Below, piece by piece: positions 50,704-62,034 of a DNA stretch of 64,000 nt; position 1 is the stretch's first letter; each line of letters begins with the position of its first letter. The translations under genes and the position numbers were made by a program. Below the pieces are notes generated by a model. That model worked only from the letters and a program-made list of their open reading frames with translations. It was not told where the DNA came from and did no database searches. Source of the stretch: Chitinophaga sp. CF418 (GTDB lineage: Bacteria > Bacteroidota > Bacteroidia > Chitinophagales > Chitinophagaceae); contig NZ_FRCN01000001.1 in the NCBI RefSeq assembly GCF_900142925.1, forward strand, positions 186,001 through 250,000. The letters are read 5' to 3'.

Positions 50704-51108
50704 TTAATAAGTGCTGTTATCTACTTTAGGAACTTTAATAGTGGTAGTGTCCAGTTTACTGGTAGAAAAATCCCCGTTAATGACCTGTTTAATGTTTTCC
50801 AGGTATTTGTCGCGTGCGTTGATGGCAGATTCCAGTGAATCTGTACGCATTTTCAGGCGAATGAACTCCCTCCGCTGTTTCAGGTCACCATAGCCCGGAA
50901 TATAATACCGCAATGGCGTAAATACCACCGTAGCAACAGTGATCGTTACCAACAGCACAAATAAAGTGCTCAAAGCAATATATACACTCATACGGGATAA
51001 TTTGAACGAGGTTACCTCTTCATAGGTATTGTCATTCATAATCACCAGGCGGTACCTGTTCCCTATCCGCCCCACATTTCTGCCTTTTCTATCGCGCTTA
51101 TTAGCCAT
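50704..51108 (-). CDS. membrane protein resembling the N-terminal part of bactofilin-linked M23 peptidases
   Basis: 134 residues: a basic start (MANKRDRKGRNVGRIGNRYRL), VIMNDNTYEEVTSFKLSRMS, one membrane helix (VYIALSTLFVLLVTITVATVVF), then FTPLRYYIPGYGDLKQRREFIRLKMRTDSLESAI as a coiled coil, ending DNSTY. As I recall, Bacteroidota M23 peptidases encoded beside bactofilins begin this way and continue about 150 residues further into the LytM domain with its HxxxD and HxH zinc ligands. Here translation stops first, and the 193 bases that follow encode no peptidase. It is either a natural single-pass partner or a truncated enzyme. Confidence 0.72.
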   Translation of the reverse strand: MANKRDRKGRNVGRIGNRYRLVIMNDNTYEEVTSFKLSRMSVYIALSTLFVLLVTITVATVVFTPLRYYIPGYGDLKQRREFIRLKMRTDSLESAINARDKYLENIKQVINGDFSTSKLDTTTIKVPKVDNSTY

Positions 51109-51312
51109 AGCCGCTATAAAACTTGAATAATTTTTCTGATTATCAACCGGCTAAAGTTAAACATTTATATTATTTCGTATTTAAAAAATTAGGCTGGCTG
51201 CATTTTTATTCCAGCCGCCCACTTTATCCCCCTCAAAAAAATTATCCTATCTTTAAAAATAATTTCCTGACATATAAGTTATATAGGTAAGCCTATACAC
51301 ACCCTGGCATCC

Positions 51313-54300
51313 ATGAATTATTACAGATCATTTCGCATATATCTACCATATACCTGTTTAGTAAGTTTGTTTTTGTGCTGTGTGAATGTTAACAGGGTCT
51401 ACGCCCAGCGAAGGGATACCACGGTTACTAATCAGTCCAAGAGCAGCAATAGCAGGATGCCCCAGCGCACCATGCAAAAACCGCTTGTACCAAGAGTAGC
51501 ACAACCACGTGTGGAAGACCGGCGCCCGCCCTCAGAATTACTGGCAGAAAAAAAATGGACTATTAAACGGAAGCTAGTGCAGAACATGCTGGCCAGGTAT
51601 AACTATTTGTACAATGCCCGGAAGAAACTCCATCTTATAACCCATAATGTAAGCCGCCAGGGACAGGACAATTACAACTACCTGCTGCCCTTCTATCCTT
51701 ACAGTCTCCAGAACCTCGGTCTGAGCACCGGCGACCTGGATACCGTTATCGAAAAGGCTTCTATCAATATACAGATCCGCGATCCGCGCAGCAAATGGAT
51801 TGATGACAGTTATCTTGTGATCGGTCAGGCCTACTTCTACCAGGGTGAATGGGACAAGGCCAGCCGCACATTCCAGTTCATCAATACCAAATTTGCTCCT
51901 AAAAAGAAAGATGAGTATAAGACAGTAATCGGTTCCAGCCAAAAAGACGAGCTCAGTATTGCTTCCCGCGAGAAAAGAAAGCCGCCGTTCGGTTATTTTA
52001 AACACACTTTTGCCCGTAACGACGCTTTTGTGTGGCAAGCCAAGACGCTGTTGGAAATGAAGGAGTTCGATCAGGCCCGTTCTCTGATGAACATTGTGGA
52101 ACATGACCCTTATTTTCCGAAAAGGCTGGCCGGCGACCTGGCTGAGGTAAGGGCTTATGCCCTGTATAAACAGGAGCGCTTTGCCGAAGTCATCGTTCCA
52201 CTGCAGATAGCCGTCAAAAGTAAGGGCAACCGCGACGAGCGGGCGCGTATGTACTATATTCTGGGACAGTTGTATACCAACTATAGCCACCCGGACTCCG
52301 CCGTAATGATGTTCCATAAAGTGATCAAGCAGAAGCCGGACCCGATGATGGACTTCCAGGCCCGTATGCAGATCGCCAAACTGGATGCTACCAGGGAAGG
52401 CGGCTCCTTTGACGAAAGCCTGGCGCGTCTGAAAAGAATGGCCCGCAGGGAGAAATACATTGAGTTCCGCGATGCTATCTACTATAATATGGCAAACATC
52501 GTTCTGCCCAAAGATCCCGACCTGGCCCTGGAATACCTGCGCCAGTCGCTGAAGGTGGAAAGCTCCAATACCATGCAAAGAGCCTTGTCTTTCAAGGCGA
52601 TAGCCGACATCTATTACGGACAGCGCCAGTATCGCCTGGCCCGAAACTTCTATGACAGTACGGCTACTGTTATGCCTCCTGAATTTACAGACTCCGCTAT
52701 TGTCAACAAGCGTAAACGCGTACTTAACGACGTGGTTATCCGTGTGGAAGCCATTCAGAAGGAAGACAGTTTACAGCGGATTGCTGCCATGCCGGAATCT
52801 GACAGGAAGATCTTCCTCGAGAAAATGGCCGCTACCATGCGTAAGGAAGCGGAAGAAAGAGCCAAAAAACAGAAAGAAGACGCTGACAACGGGATTGATC
52901 CACAGGCTATGGCCAATAACAATCCGCTGATCAACAACAATATGAATAACAGTCCTGCCACTCCTAAAAAGGAGGACCAGGGCGACTGGTATTTCTATAA
53001 CAACGCCAGCAAATCTGCCGGATTCGCCGAGTTCAAGAAACGCTGGGGAAACAGGCCGCTTGCCGATAACTGGCGCAGAAGCCAGTCAGGTGCTGCCGCA
53101 GCCAATCAACCTTTACAAACGGAGGATGAGAATGGTAATACTACTGGTACTGCTGATGCCACCAAGGCGCCATCAGACAGCGCCACAGCCAACGCACTGG
53201 CTGCAGGACTGCCGCTTACCCCAGACGATCTCCTGAAATCCAATGTGATCATCGAGGACGCCTATTATGACCTGGGTAAACTCTACAATGATCAGCTGGA
53301 CAATACCGAACTGGCCATCGAGACTTACGATACCCTGCTGAACAGATACCCACAGCATCCGCATAAAACAGAGGTAATCTACTCCCTGTATATCTGGCAT
53401 ACCAAACTGGGACATACTGCACAGGCAGCGAAGTACAAACAGAACGTAATGACCCAGTTCGGAGACTCTAAATTTGCCAGCATTATCAAATACGGCTCCC
53501 TGCAGGATATTAACCAGGAAAAGAAAAAGGAGATCTCCACCGCTTATGATTCTGTTTATGTAAGCTACAGCAGAGGGGACCTTGAGGGAGCGATGGCCTT
53601 GAAAAAAGCGGCAGACTCCACCTATGGCCTCAATTTCATGCAGCCTAAATTTGACCTCCTGGAGGCCATGATCATCATGAAAATGGATACCTGTGAGTTT
53701 GGACGTCAGGCAGTTTTGAATGTCATCAACAAATATAAACAGGATGATGGAGTTCAGGAAAAGGCGAAATCACTGCTGGAAGCGCTGGACAACCGTGCAG
53801 CACTGGTGGTATACCTCTCCAGGCTGGAAATTGAGAAAGACAAGGATAACAAGGTAGTAGATGAAAACATCTCCATCCGCTATCCATGGCAGAACCCGGA
53901 ACCAAAATTTGAATCAAAACTTGATTCTGTAAAGATCCAAACCGCCATGGCCGACTCTATCAAACTGGCAGCCAATGCTGGCTTGAAAGTAGCGCCCCTG
54001 CCCGCACCATTGAAACCTATCACTATTTATAAGCTGAATGCCACAAACCCGCATTTCGTGGTACTCTCCTTCAAACGCGTCTCAAAAGCCATTATGGATG
54101 AGGCATTGACCCAATTTACCAAGTACAACGCGGCCAAACATGCCGGCGAGAGTATACAGGTAGCCAATTTTGTGCTGACACCGGAGGAAGTAATGCTCAT
54201 TTTCAGACTTTTCCCGAACGAGGACAAGGCGCTGGACTATTTTGACGAGATCAGGATCGATGCCGAAAAGATCATTCCACGTATCCGTCCGTCAGACTAT

Positions 54301-54402
54301 TCCATGTTCATTATTTCAAGGGATAACTTTATCCAGATGAACAGTACCAAGGACATAAGCGGGTATAAAAAATTCTTTGACGAGAACTACGTTACTCAGT
54401 AA
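51313..54402 (+). CDS. sprE: type IX secretion/gliding TPR protein SprE/PorW
   Basis: 1029 residues. The N-terminal signal (YLPYTCLVSLFLCCVN) has a possible lipobox. TPR-like repeats fill most of the chain (DPRSKWIDDSYLVIGQAYFYQGEWDKASRTFQFI; WQAKTLLEMKEFDQARSLM; YYILGQLYTNYSHPDSAVMMF; YDLGKLYNDQLDNTELAIETYDTLLNRYPQHPHK). A charged, low-complexity region lies near 490-640 (KEAEERAKKQKEDADNG; NNNPLINNNMNNSP). Such proteins link the secretion motor and PorKN ring to the translocon in the periplasm. Followed by a class A PBP. Supports a Bacteroidota host with T9SS. Confidence 0.87.
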   Translation: MNYYRSFRIYLPYTCLVSLFLCCVNVNRVYAQRRDTTVTNQSKSSNSRMPQRTMQKPLVPRVAQPRVEDRRPPSELLAEKKWTIKRKLVQNMLARYNYLYNARKKLHLITHNVSRQGQDNYNYLLPFYPYSLQNLGLSTGDLDTVIEKASINIQIRDPRSKWIDDSYLVIGQAYFYQGEWDKASRTFQFINTKFAPKKKDEYKTVIGSSQKDELSIASREKRKPPFGYFKHTFARNDAFVWQAKTLLEMKEFDQARSLMNIVEHDPYFPKRLAGDLAEVRAYALYKQERFAEVIVPLQIAVKSKGNRDERARMYYILGQLYTNYSHPDSAVMMFHKVIKQKPDPMMDFQARMQIAKLDATREGGSFDESLARLKRMARREKYIEFRDAIYYNMANIVLPKDPDLALEYLRQSLKVESSNTMQRALSFKAIADIYYGQRQYRLARNFYDSTATVMPPEFTDSAIVNKRKRVLNDVVIRVEAIQKEDSLQRIAAMPESDRKIFLEKMAATMRKEAEERAKKQKEDADNGIDPQAMANNNPLINNNMNNSPATPKKEDQGDWYFYNNASKSAGFAEFKKRWGNRPLADNWRRSQSGAAAANQPLQTEDENGNTTGTADATKAPSDSATANALAAGLPLTPDDLLKSNVIIEDAYYDLGKLYNDQLDNTELAIETYDTLLNRYPQHPHKTEVIYSLYIWHTKLGHTAQAAKYKQNVMTQFGDSKFASIIKYGSLQDINQEKKKEISTAYDSVYVSYSRGDLEGAMALKKAADSTYGLNFMQPKFDLLEAMIIMKMDTCEFGRQAVLNVINKYKQDDGVQEKAKSLLEALDNRAALVVYLSRLEIEKDKDNKVVDENISIRYPWQNPEPKFESKLDSVKIQTAMADSIKLAANAGLKVAPLPAPLKPITIYKLNATNPHFVVLSFKRVSKAIMDEALTQFTKYNAAKHAGESIQVANFVLTPEEVMLIFRLFPNEDKALDYFDEIRIDAEKIIPRIRPSDYSMFIISRDNFIQMNSTKDISGYKKFFDENYVTQ

Positions 54403-54494
54403 CAGACAGTAAGATAGAAAAACATACTAATTCATTGAAGTACATCAATCAGTCTTTTAACAATATTTGAGGGACATCAACCCGTTTTTTTTAA

Positions 54495-54502
54495 TAGTTT
54501 TG
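54495..54502 (+). promoter_or_regulatory. -7 box TAGTTTTG upstream of the PBP1A gene
   Basis: Exact TAnnTTTG match about 105 bases before the ATG; a TTTG lies 25 bases further upstream, outside the usual 19-21 spacing. Confidence 0.45.
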
Positions 54503-54607
54503 CCCGCTGTTACACGCACGGCGTAATAAGGCCCGTAAATTGCTATATCTTGAGTATAAGCCAATGAAAGCGATGCTGGCCACGCAAATCAAACATTTAA
54601 AGCAAGT

Positions 54608-56995
54608 ATGAAAAAATCGGTTAAAATATTGTGGATCACAGTTTTATCACTGACTGGGGTTTTCCTGTTATTGATCCTGCTGGTGAATTTCCGCATTATT
54701 GGCTCTATGCCATCCATGGAGACCCTGGAAAACCCAAGGGCTGCCCTTGCATCTGAAGTAATTGCCGAAGATGGTACCATCCTGGGTAAATATTATCAGG
54801 TGGACAGGTCAAGCTCTGACTACAACGAAATTTCCAAAAATGTGATCAATGCCCTGATTGCCACAGAGGACGTCAGGTTCTATGAGCACTCAGGTATAGA
54901 TCCTTATGCAACGATCGCCATCCCTTTCTACCTGGCTGTCGGCAAGAAAAGAGGCTCCAGTACCATCACGCAGCAGCTGGCATTGAACCTGCAGGCCGAT
55001 AATACAGGTGCGCAGCGTGCCTCCAACATTGTAAAGAGGAGCTTCCAGAAAATGCAGGAATGGCTGATAGCCGTAAGACTGGAGCGCAACTTCACCAAAC
55101 AGGAGATCATTACCCTTTATCTCAATACAGTGCCTTTCGGCGATAACGTATACGGCATTGAAAATGGTGCCCGTACCTTCTTCAGTAAAGATGCAGGTCA
55201 CCTGTCCATTGAAGAAGCAGCTACCCTGGTAGCCATGCTGAAGGGTACCAATCTGTATAATCCCCGCCGTAATCCAAAGGCCGCACTGGACCGCCGTAAT
55301 ACGGTGATAGAGCTGATGGAGAAAAACGACTTTATTACAGAACCAGAGGCAAATGCTGCTAAAAGCAAGCCTATCGTACTGCGTTACAATAAGATAGACC
55401 ATAACAAAGGACTGGCGCCTTACTTCAGGGAAGTATTGCGGGACGAGCTGAAAGACTGGTGTAAAAACCATAAAAAAGCCGATGGCTCTGAATATAACCT
55501 GTACCGCGACGGTCTGAAGATCTATACTACCATCAACCCACGCATGCAATTGTATGCTGAAGAAGCGGTAGCTCATCACCTGAAAGATCTGCAGAAGGTA
55601 TTCGCAGCACAGTCCAATATCAAATCCGGCAGCGTGTGGAAGAACTGGCAGTCATATATTGACCGCTATATGAAGGAATCTGACCGTTACAAGGCAATGA
55701 AAGACGATGAGGCCAGTGATGAACAGATCAAACAAGCCTTCAATACGCCGGTAAAAATGAAGGTGTTTGCCTGGAAAAGCTTTACAGAACCTGAGCTGAA
55801 TGAACTGGATACCATCATGACCCCGATAGACTCTATCAAGTATATGAGAGCTATCCTACAGGCGGGCTTTATGGCACTGGACCCTGAAAGCGGTGAAGTG
55901 AAAGCATGGGTAGGTGGCCCTGATTTCCGTTATTTTAAGAACGACCACGTAGCCAAGACCCGCAGACAGGTAGGTTCTACATTTAAACCATTCCTGTATT
56001 GCTTTGCCATTATGAATGGTATGTCTCCCAGCACGATGCTGCCTAACGAGCCGGTATCATTCCCTAAATATAACTGGACACTGAGCCGCAACTCAGAAGG
56101 TAGTGTGGGCGGTAGCATCAGCATGGCAGGGGCACTGGCAAAATCATTGAACCTCGTATCTGCCTACCTGATCAAGCAGTTAGGCCCACAGGCTGTTGCC
56201 GATTTTGCGAAAAACAAAATTGGCTTCAACGCTGATATCCCGCCTTATCCATCTATTTCACTGGGTACGCCGGAAATCTCGCTGTATGAAATGCTGCAGG
56301 CCTATACCATGTTCCCGGCCCGTGGTATTATTACCAAACCGATCTACATCACCCGTATAGAAGACAGAAATGGCAACATCCTGCAGACCACCGCTCCTGA
56401 AAAACGTGAAGTGATCAGCGAGAATGAGTCTTATACCATGGTGAAAATGATGCAGGGTGTAACCGGTCCTGGTGGTACTTCTGCACGTCTGCGTTTCCGT
56501 TATGGTATCCAGAGTGAGGTGGCAGGTAAGACTGGTACTACCAACGATAATACCGATGGCTGGTTCCTGGGCTTTACCCCTCAGCTGCTGGCGGGTGCCT
56601 GGGTAGGTTGTGAAAACAACTTCCTCCATTTCAGCACTACCACCAATGGTCAGGGTGCCAATACCGGTCTCCCGATCTGGGCTTATTTCTTCCAGAAATT
56701 ATATGCAGATAAAACACTGAAAATAGACGACAAGGCCACCTTCGCCATTCCTCAGTCTATCAACAGTGAATTCTACCAGAATTTTGAAGAAAACTACAAG
56801 CCACCGGCAGAAGCTGATGACCAGGGTAATGGAGATGCCAATGATTATATAATGGATGTAAATGAAGCAGAGGCAGAAGCAGATAAGGCAGCAAGAGAAA
56901 GAGAAAAGGAAAAGCAGAAGGAAAATAAGGATAAACCAGCTCCTTCTACCGCACCTAAAGCAGCTTATCCGGCACAACCCACTAAACCACAGTAA
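54608..56995 (+). CDS. class A penicillin-binding protein (PBP1A-like)
   Basis: 795 residues. One N-terminal membrane helix (ILWITVLSLTGVFLLLILLV). The GT51 glycosyltransferase (about 65-240) has ATEDVRFYEHSGIDP with the catalytic Glu and RGSSTITQQLALNL. The transpeptidase domain (about 415-700) has the SxxK active site STFKPF, the SxN-type AKSLNLVS and KTGTT in VAGKTGTTNDNTDGWFLGFTP. A Glu/Ala/Lys-rich and then proline-rich tail (about 740-795) is extra-long and presumably disordered. Polymerises and crosslinks peptidoglycan at the inner membrane. Confidence 0.95.
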   Translation: MKKSVKILWITVLSLTGVFLLLILLVNFRIIGSMPSMETLENPRAALASEVIAEDGTILGKYYQVDRSSSDYNEISKNVINALIATEDVRFYEHSGIDPYATIAIPFYLAVGKKRGSSTITQQLALNLQADNTGAQRASNIVKRSFQKMQEWLIAVRLERNFTKQEIITLYLNTVPFGDNVYGIENGARTFFSKDAGHLSIEEAATLVAMLKGTNLYNPRRNPKAALDRRNTVIELMEKNDFITEPEANAAKSKPIVLRYNKIDHNKGLAPYFREVLRDELKDWCKNHKKADGSEYNLYRDGLKIYTTINPRMQLYAEEAVAHHLKDLQKVFAAQSNIKSGSVWKNWQSYIDRYMKESDRYKAMKDDEASDEQIKQAFNTPVKMKVFAWKSFTEPELNELDTIMTPIDSIKYMRAILQAGFMALDPESGEVKAWVGGPDFRYFKNDHVAKTRRQVGSTFKPFLYCFAIMNGMSPSTMLPNEPVSFPKYNWTLSRNSEGSVGGSISMAGALAKSLNLVSAYLIKQLGPQAVADFAKNKIGFNADIPPYPSISLGTPEISLYEMLQAYTMFPARGIITKPIYITRIEDRNGNILQTTAPEKREVISENESYTMVKMMQGVTGPGGTSARLRFRYGIQSEVAGKTGTTNDNTDGWFLGFTPQLLAGAWVGCENNFLHFSTTTNGQGANTGLPIWAYFFQKLYADKTLKIDDKATFAIPQSINSEFYQNFEENYKPPAEADDQGNGDANDYIMDVNEAEAEADKAAREREKEKQKENKDKPAPSTAPKAAYPAQPTKPQ

Positions 56996-57015
56996 GTAAG
57001 TACAAACACAATAGT

Positions 57016-57048
57016 AAAAGGCGTCCGGTTTAAAACCGGACGCCTTTT
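57016..57048. terminator. bidirectional terminator between PBP1A and the M28 peptidase genes
   Basis: Perfect 15-bp stem (57016-57030 with 57034-57048) with a 3-base loop and A/T ends, between convergent genes. The preceding 14 bases (57001-57014) equal a segment of REP copy B, TACAAACACAATAG. Confidence 0.92.
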
Positions 57049-57073
57049 CATTTTATATCAGGCTTCAAGCGAT

Positions 57074-58021
57074 CTATTTCTTTTCTTCCTCCTTCTTCTC
57101 CTCTCCTACATAATGCAGTTCCGGATACTTCATTGCATTAGTGATCAGCTGAATGCCCAGTTTCAGAATCAACGCCTCCTCTTTGGCTTTCAGTTTCTCA
57201 ACATCATCTGTGGGCTTGTGATAATCATCATGCGGACCGGTATGCAGGAAGATCACGGGTACCTGGTGCATAAAGAAGTTGTGGTGATCTGAAGCTCCCT
57301 TGCCGGATCCGTCGGTAAAATAGTGGATACCGGGCTCCTGTGCGTCTTTAAATACCACAGGCCATTCCTGTGCAGTAGCATAACCACCTATGCCAATACC
57401 CCGTTCTTCATTGTACCTACCTATCATATCCATATTGAGCATGAAATGTACGTTGGTCAGCGGGATAGTAGGATTAGCTGTAAAATACTTTGAGCCCTGC
57501 AAACCCATTTCTTCTCCTCCAAAGGAAATGAACAGGAAATTAAAAGGTTCTTTCTGTCCATTCTCTGTAAAGTACCGCACCAGTTCCAGCAGCCCTGCCA
57601 CACCGGATGCATTATCGTCAGCGCCATTATGGATCTGCCCTACAGGATATTTCCCATCATACAGTGCAGCTGTGCCCAGGTGATCATAATGGGCGCCGAT
57701 AATAATAGTTTTAGCAGCGCCATTGTCCAGGAAGCCGATCACGTTCCTGCTGCTGAGGTTTTTGTGTTCTTTTCTGTCGAAAGTGAAATCCTGGAAGTAG
57801 CTGTCCCCATTGCCCGGAGTCAGTCCGGCTTGCTTAAATTGTTTGGCTACGTAGTTACTGGCTTTAATGCCTCCCTTTTCATTAGTCCCCCGGCCTTTTA
57901 ATTTGTTGGAGGCCAGATAGCCCACCGTTTTCTGTATACGGCTGGCAGATGGTTGGTAATCCTGTGCATAAGAAGTAGAATAAACAGTTGCGGCTGCAGC
58001 CAGAAACAATAGATATTTCAT
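57074..58021 (-). CDS. M28 family zinc aminopeptidase
   Basis: 315 residues with a signal peptide (MKYLLFLAAAATVYSTSYAQ). Co-catalytic zinc site residues in order: His in IGAHYDHLG, Asp in NGADDNASGVAG, Glu pair in SFGGEEMGLQGS, Asp in MLNMDMIGR and His in LHTGPHDDYHKPTDD. Exported aminopeptidase, probably periplasmic or secreted. The last residues are a Lys/Glu tail (GEEKKEEEKK). Leftward; its own hairpin terminator is shared with PBP1A. The yidC terminator (58055-58084) lies between it and the next gene. Confidence 0.92.
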   Translation of the reverse strand: MKYLLFLAAAATVYSTSYAQDYQPSASRIQKTVGYLASNKLKGRGTNEKGGIKASNYVAKQFKQAGLTPGNGDSYFQDFTFDRKEHKNLSSRNVIGFLDNGAAKTIIIGAHYDHLGTAALYDGKYPVGQIHNGADDNASGVAGLLELVRYFTENGQKEPFNFLFISFGGEEMGLQGSKYFTANPTIPLTNVHFMLNMDMIGRYNEERGIGIGGYATAQEWPVVFKDAQEPGIHYFTDGSGKGASDHHNFFMHQVPVIFLHTGPHDDYHKPTDDVEKLKAKEEALILKLGIQLITNAMKYPELHYVGEEKKEEEKK

Positions 58022-58054
58022 AAGGTCAGATTAAATGCATGAATCCTGAAAATA

Positions 58055-58084
58055 CAGAAGGCTTCCATTGAGGGAAGCCTTCTG
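58055..58084 (-). terminator. intrinsic terminator after yidC
   Basis: A 12-bp stem (58055-58066 with 58073-58084), 6-base loop; TATTTTC follows on the minus strand. Confidence 0.82.
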
Positions 58085-58113
58085 CTAATATAATATGTTA
58101 AAAAGATTGGATA

Positions 58114-59964
58114 CTATTGTTTTTTGCGCGGAGTATCTTGCTGACGCTTCTGCATGTCTGCCTGGCGTTTCTGCATTTCTTCCAGCTTTTCCTGCCATTT
58201 TGATTTGCTTGCCGGTTTCTTTTTATTCTCCTGGATCTGTGCATGGATCTTGTCATGATTCACGAAGAACTTCTGGATCACCCACTGCAGACCAATACTG
58301 ATCACGTTAGACAGGAAGTAATAGAAGGTCAGCGCTGATGCCAGGCGGTTGAAGATACCCAACAGCATGACCGGGAATACATACGGCATATATTTCATTA
58401 CCGGATTGCTCTGATCGGCCATACCACGGTTATTGAACGCCAGCATTAAGCTGGTAGCGGTCATCAGCAATGTGAACAAGCTCACATGGTTACCGTAGAA
58501 CGGAATAGTGAAAGGCAGATCAAGGATAGAATCGTAGGCAGAAAGGTCTTTCGCCCACAGGAAGCTTTCCTGTCTCAGCTCGATAGAAGAAGGGAAGAAG
58601 CTATACATCGCTACCAGGATAGGCAGCTGCATCAGGGCTGGCAAACATCCACCCAGTGGGTTTACACCTGCGCTCTTGAATAACTTCATCTGCTCCATAC
58701 CAAATGTCTGCTGGTCGTCAGCATATTTTGCCTTCAGTGCATCGATCTCTGGCTTCAGTACTTTCATTTTAGCCTGAGATACATAGCTCTGGTAAGTGAA
58801 AGGCGCTATCAGCAAGCGGATGAACAGGGTGAGCAGAATGATGATGATACCGTAGTTACCAATAAATCCGCTCAGGAAGTTAAACACAGGGATGATCACC
58901 CATTTGTTCACATATTTTACGAAAGCGAAGATACCGGAGCCCAGTGGAATGATACTTTCCAGACCGATGTCGAAAGATTTCAGTGTCTTATAGTGGTTAG
59001 GACCATAATAGATCTCTATCGGGAAGGTAAAATCATGCGCACGGTTGTAAGGGAGCTCGATTGATGCAAATGTTTGTCCTACGATATTACCACTTTCAGG
59101 CACTTTAGTGCTCACTTCAGCACCGGCAAAACGGGCATCTTTTCTGGCGATAAAGGTGGTGTTAAAGAACTGCTGTTTTACACTCAGCCATTCCAGTTTA
59201 GTATCCCATTTCTGGTGGCTGGTACGCTCGAGGGTAAAATAGTCATGTTTTCCGTCTGTATCCCGGTAGTGTACCTGGTTGTTCAGACGTTCGTTCTGCA
59301 TATCTTTTTCCTGCTTGTCGTTCTGGGAATCCCACTGCAGTGTCAGGGTTTTCTGACCGGCAGGCAGTACATTTTCCAGACCGATGGCACGGATATCGAA
59401 ATCCATGGCATAACCATCCTGTTTTAAAGTATATACATACTCCAGGTACTGGCCGGGATTAGAGGTAGACAGGCGGTAGGTGATTGCCTGGCTGCCATCT
59501 GCCAGTTGCTGTACATTACCACCGGTAAAGTACAGGTCTGCCGTATTTAATAAAGTATTGTTATTGGCAGGAACCTGCAGGGAAATACGATTGAAAGAGC
59601 TGTTAGCCAACAACAAAGGTTTACCCTGGAAATCCTTGAATTGTTTCAGCTGTACCTGTGAAGGTTGTCCACCGTGGTTAGAGAAGGTGATTTTCAGCAC
59701 TTTATTCTCCAGTACGGCAGTCTGCTGAGTTCCATTGGCTGCACCTGCGAAGGTACCGTATGTGCCGGCAAGTTTGCTGGAATCGGGTACGCCTGCAGTG
59801 GTGTACGTGGCGGTATCAACAGGTTTGGGCTTGTTAAGATTAGCTATGGAATCCTGGCGGTCCTTCTCTCTTTTTGCGGCAACCTGTTGTTTCTGGTTAA
59901 AGAAAATGTAACCTACAAACAACACTCCCAGTAGTACAAAGCCAATGACTGAGTTTCTGTCCAT
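58114..59964 (-). CDS. yidC: membrane protein insertase YidC
   Basis: 616 residues from the ATG at 59964, three codons inside the longest frame, which gives the usual MDRNSVIGFVLLGVLFVGYIFF first helix. A large periplasmic domain of about 330 residues precedes the conserved 5-helix core (GIIIILLTLFIRLLIAPFTYQSYVSQAKM; GVNPLGGCLPALMQLPILVAMYSFF; FTLLMTATSLMLAF). Like other Bacteroidota YidC it has a basic, Gln-rich tail (KKPASKSKWQEKLEEMQKRQ) that can contact the ribosome. A TACCTTTG -7 box lies 24 bases upstream of the ATG, and a terminator follows the gene. Confidence 0.95.
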   Translation of the reverse strand: MDRNSVIGFVLLGVLFVGYIFFNQKQQVAAKREKDRQDSIANLNKPKPVDTATYTTAGVPDSSKLAGTYGTFAGAANGTQQTAVLENKVLKITFSNHGGQPSQVQLKQFKDFQGKPLLLANSSFNRISLQVPANNNTLLNTADLYFTGGNVQQLADGSQAITYRLSTSNPGQYLEYVYTLKQDGYAMDFDIRAIGLENVLPAGQKTLTLQWDSQNDKQEKDMQNERLNNQVHYRDTDGKHDYFTLERTSHQKWDTKLEWLSVKQQFFNTTFIARKDARFAGAEVSTKVPESGNIVGQTFASIELPYNRAHDFTFPIEIYYGPNHYKTLKSFDIGLESIIPLGSGIFAFVKYVNKWVIIPVFNFLSGFIGNYGIIIILLTLFIRLLIAPFTYQSYVSQAKMKVLKPEIDALKAKYADDQQTFGMEQMKLFKSAGVNPLGGCLPALMQLPILVAMYSFFPSSIELRQESFLWAKDLSAYDSILDLPFTIPFYGNHVSLFTLLMTATSLMLAFNNRGMADQSNPVMKYMPYVFPVMLLGIFNRLASALTFYYFLSNVISIGLQWVIQKFFVNHDKIHAQIQENKKKPASKSKWQEKLEEMQKRQADMQKRQQDTPRKKQ

Positions 59965-59988
59965 GAAATTCAATTAAAATTTAGGCAG

Positions 59989-59996
59989 CAAAGGTA
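59989..59996 (-). promoter_or_regulatory. -7 box TACCTTTG for yidC
   Basis: Exact TAnnTTTG match on the minus strand, 24 bases before the yidC ATG. A second match TAACTTTG lies at 60029-60036. Confidence 0.58.
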
Positions 59997-60081
59997 AGTA
60001 AAAGCAACAAGCTTTCAGTTGCAATCAACAAAGTTAATACCCCGTTGTTACCACTGAAAGCCTGTTACTTATAAATATTCA

Positions 60082-61803
<1,722 letters not shown>

Positions 61804-61832
61804 TCAAGTAAAAATAACTTCCGAAGGTCATG

Positions 61833-61863
61833 CAAAGTTAAGACAAATTTAAAGTGCTCCAAA
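61833..61863 (-). promoter_or_regulatory. consensus promoter of pyrG
   Basis: On the minus strand TTTG (61860-61863), a 19-base spacer and TAACTTTG (61833-61840) match TTTG-N19-21-TAnnTTTG. It leaves a leader of about 90 bases before the ATG. Confidence 0.78.
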
Positions 61864-62007
61864 AGGGATTTTTATATTTCGTTATACTTGCACGTATAAC
61901 AAATTCATAATAAGTTATTTCCATGCAAAATTGAGGCTAATAATTTAATATCTCATGAAATCGCACGATGGCATTGCATTTCTTGCGCCTGTCAGGAAAC
62001 TTCTTGC

Positions 62008-62015
62008 TAATTTTG
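62008..62015 (+). promoter_or_regulatory. -7 box TAATTTTG for the thioesterase gene
   Basis: Exact TAnnTTTG match 19 bases before the ATG at 62035; CTTG lies 22 bases upstream. Confidence 0.62.
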
Positions 62016-62034
62016 CGCCGTAACAAATCAGCAT

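Noticed and set aside
51574..52578. 334-codon minus-strand open frame opposite sprE
   Set aside because: Shadow of the TPR gene; no signal, domain or promoter.
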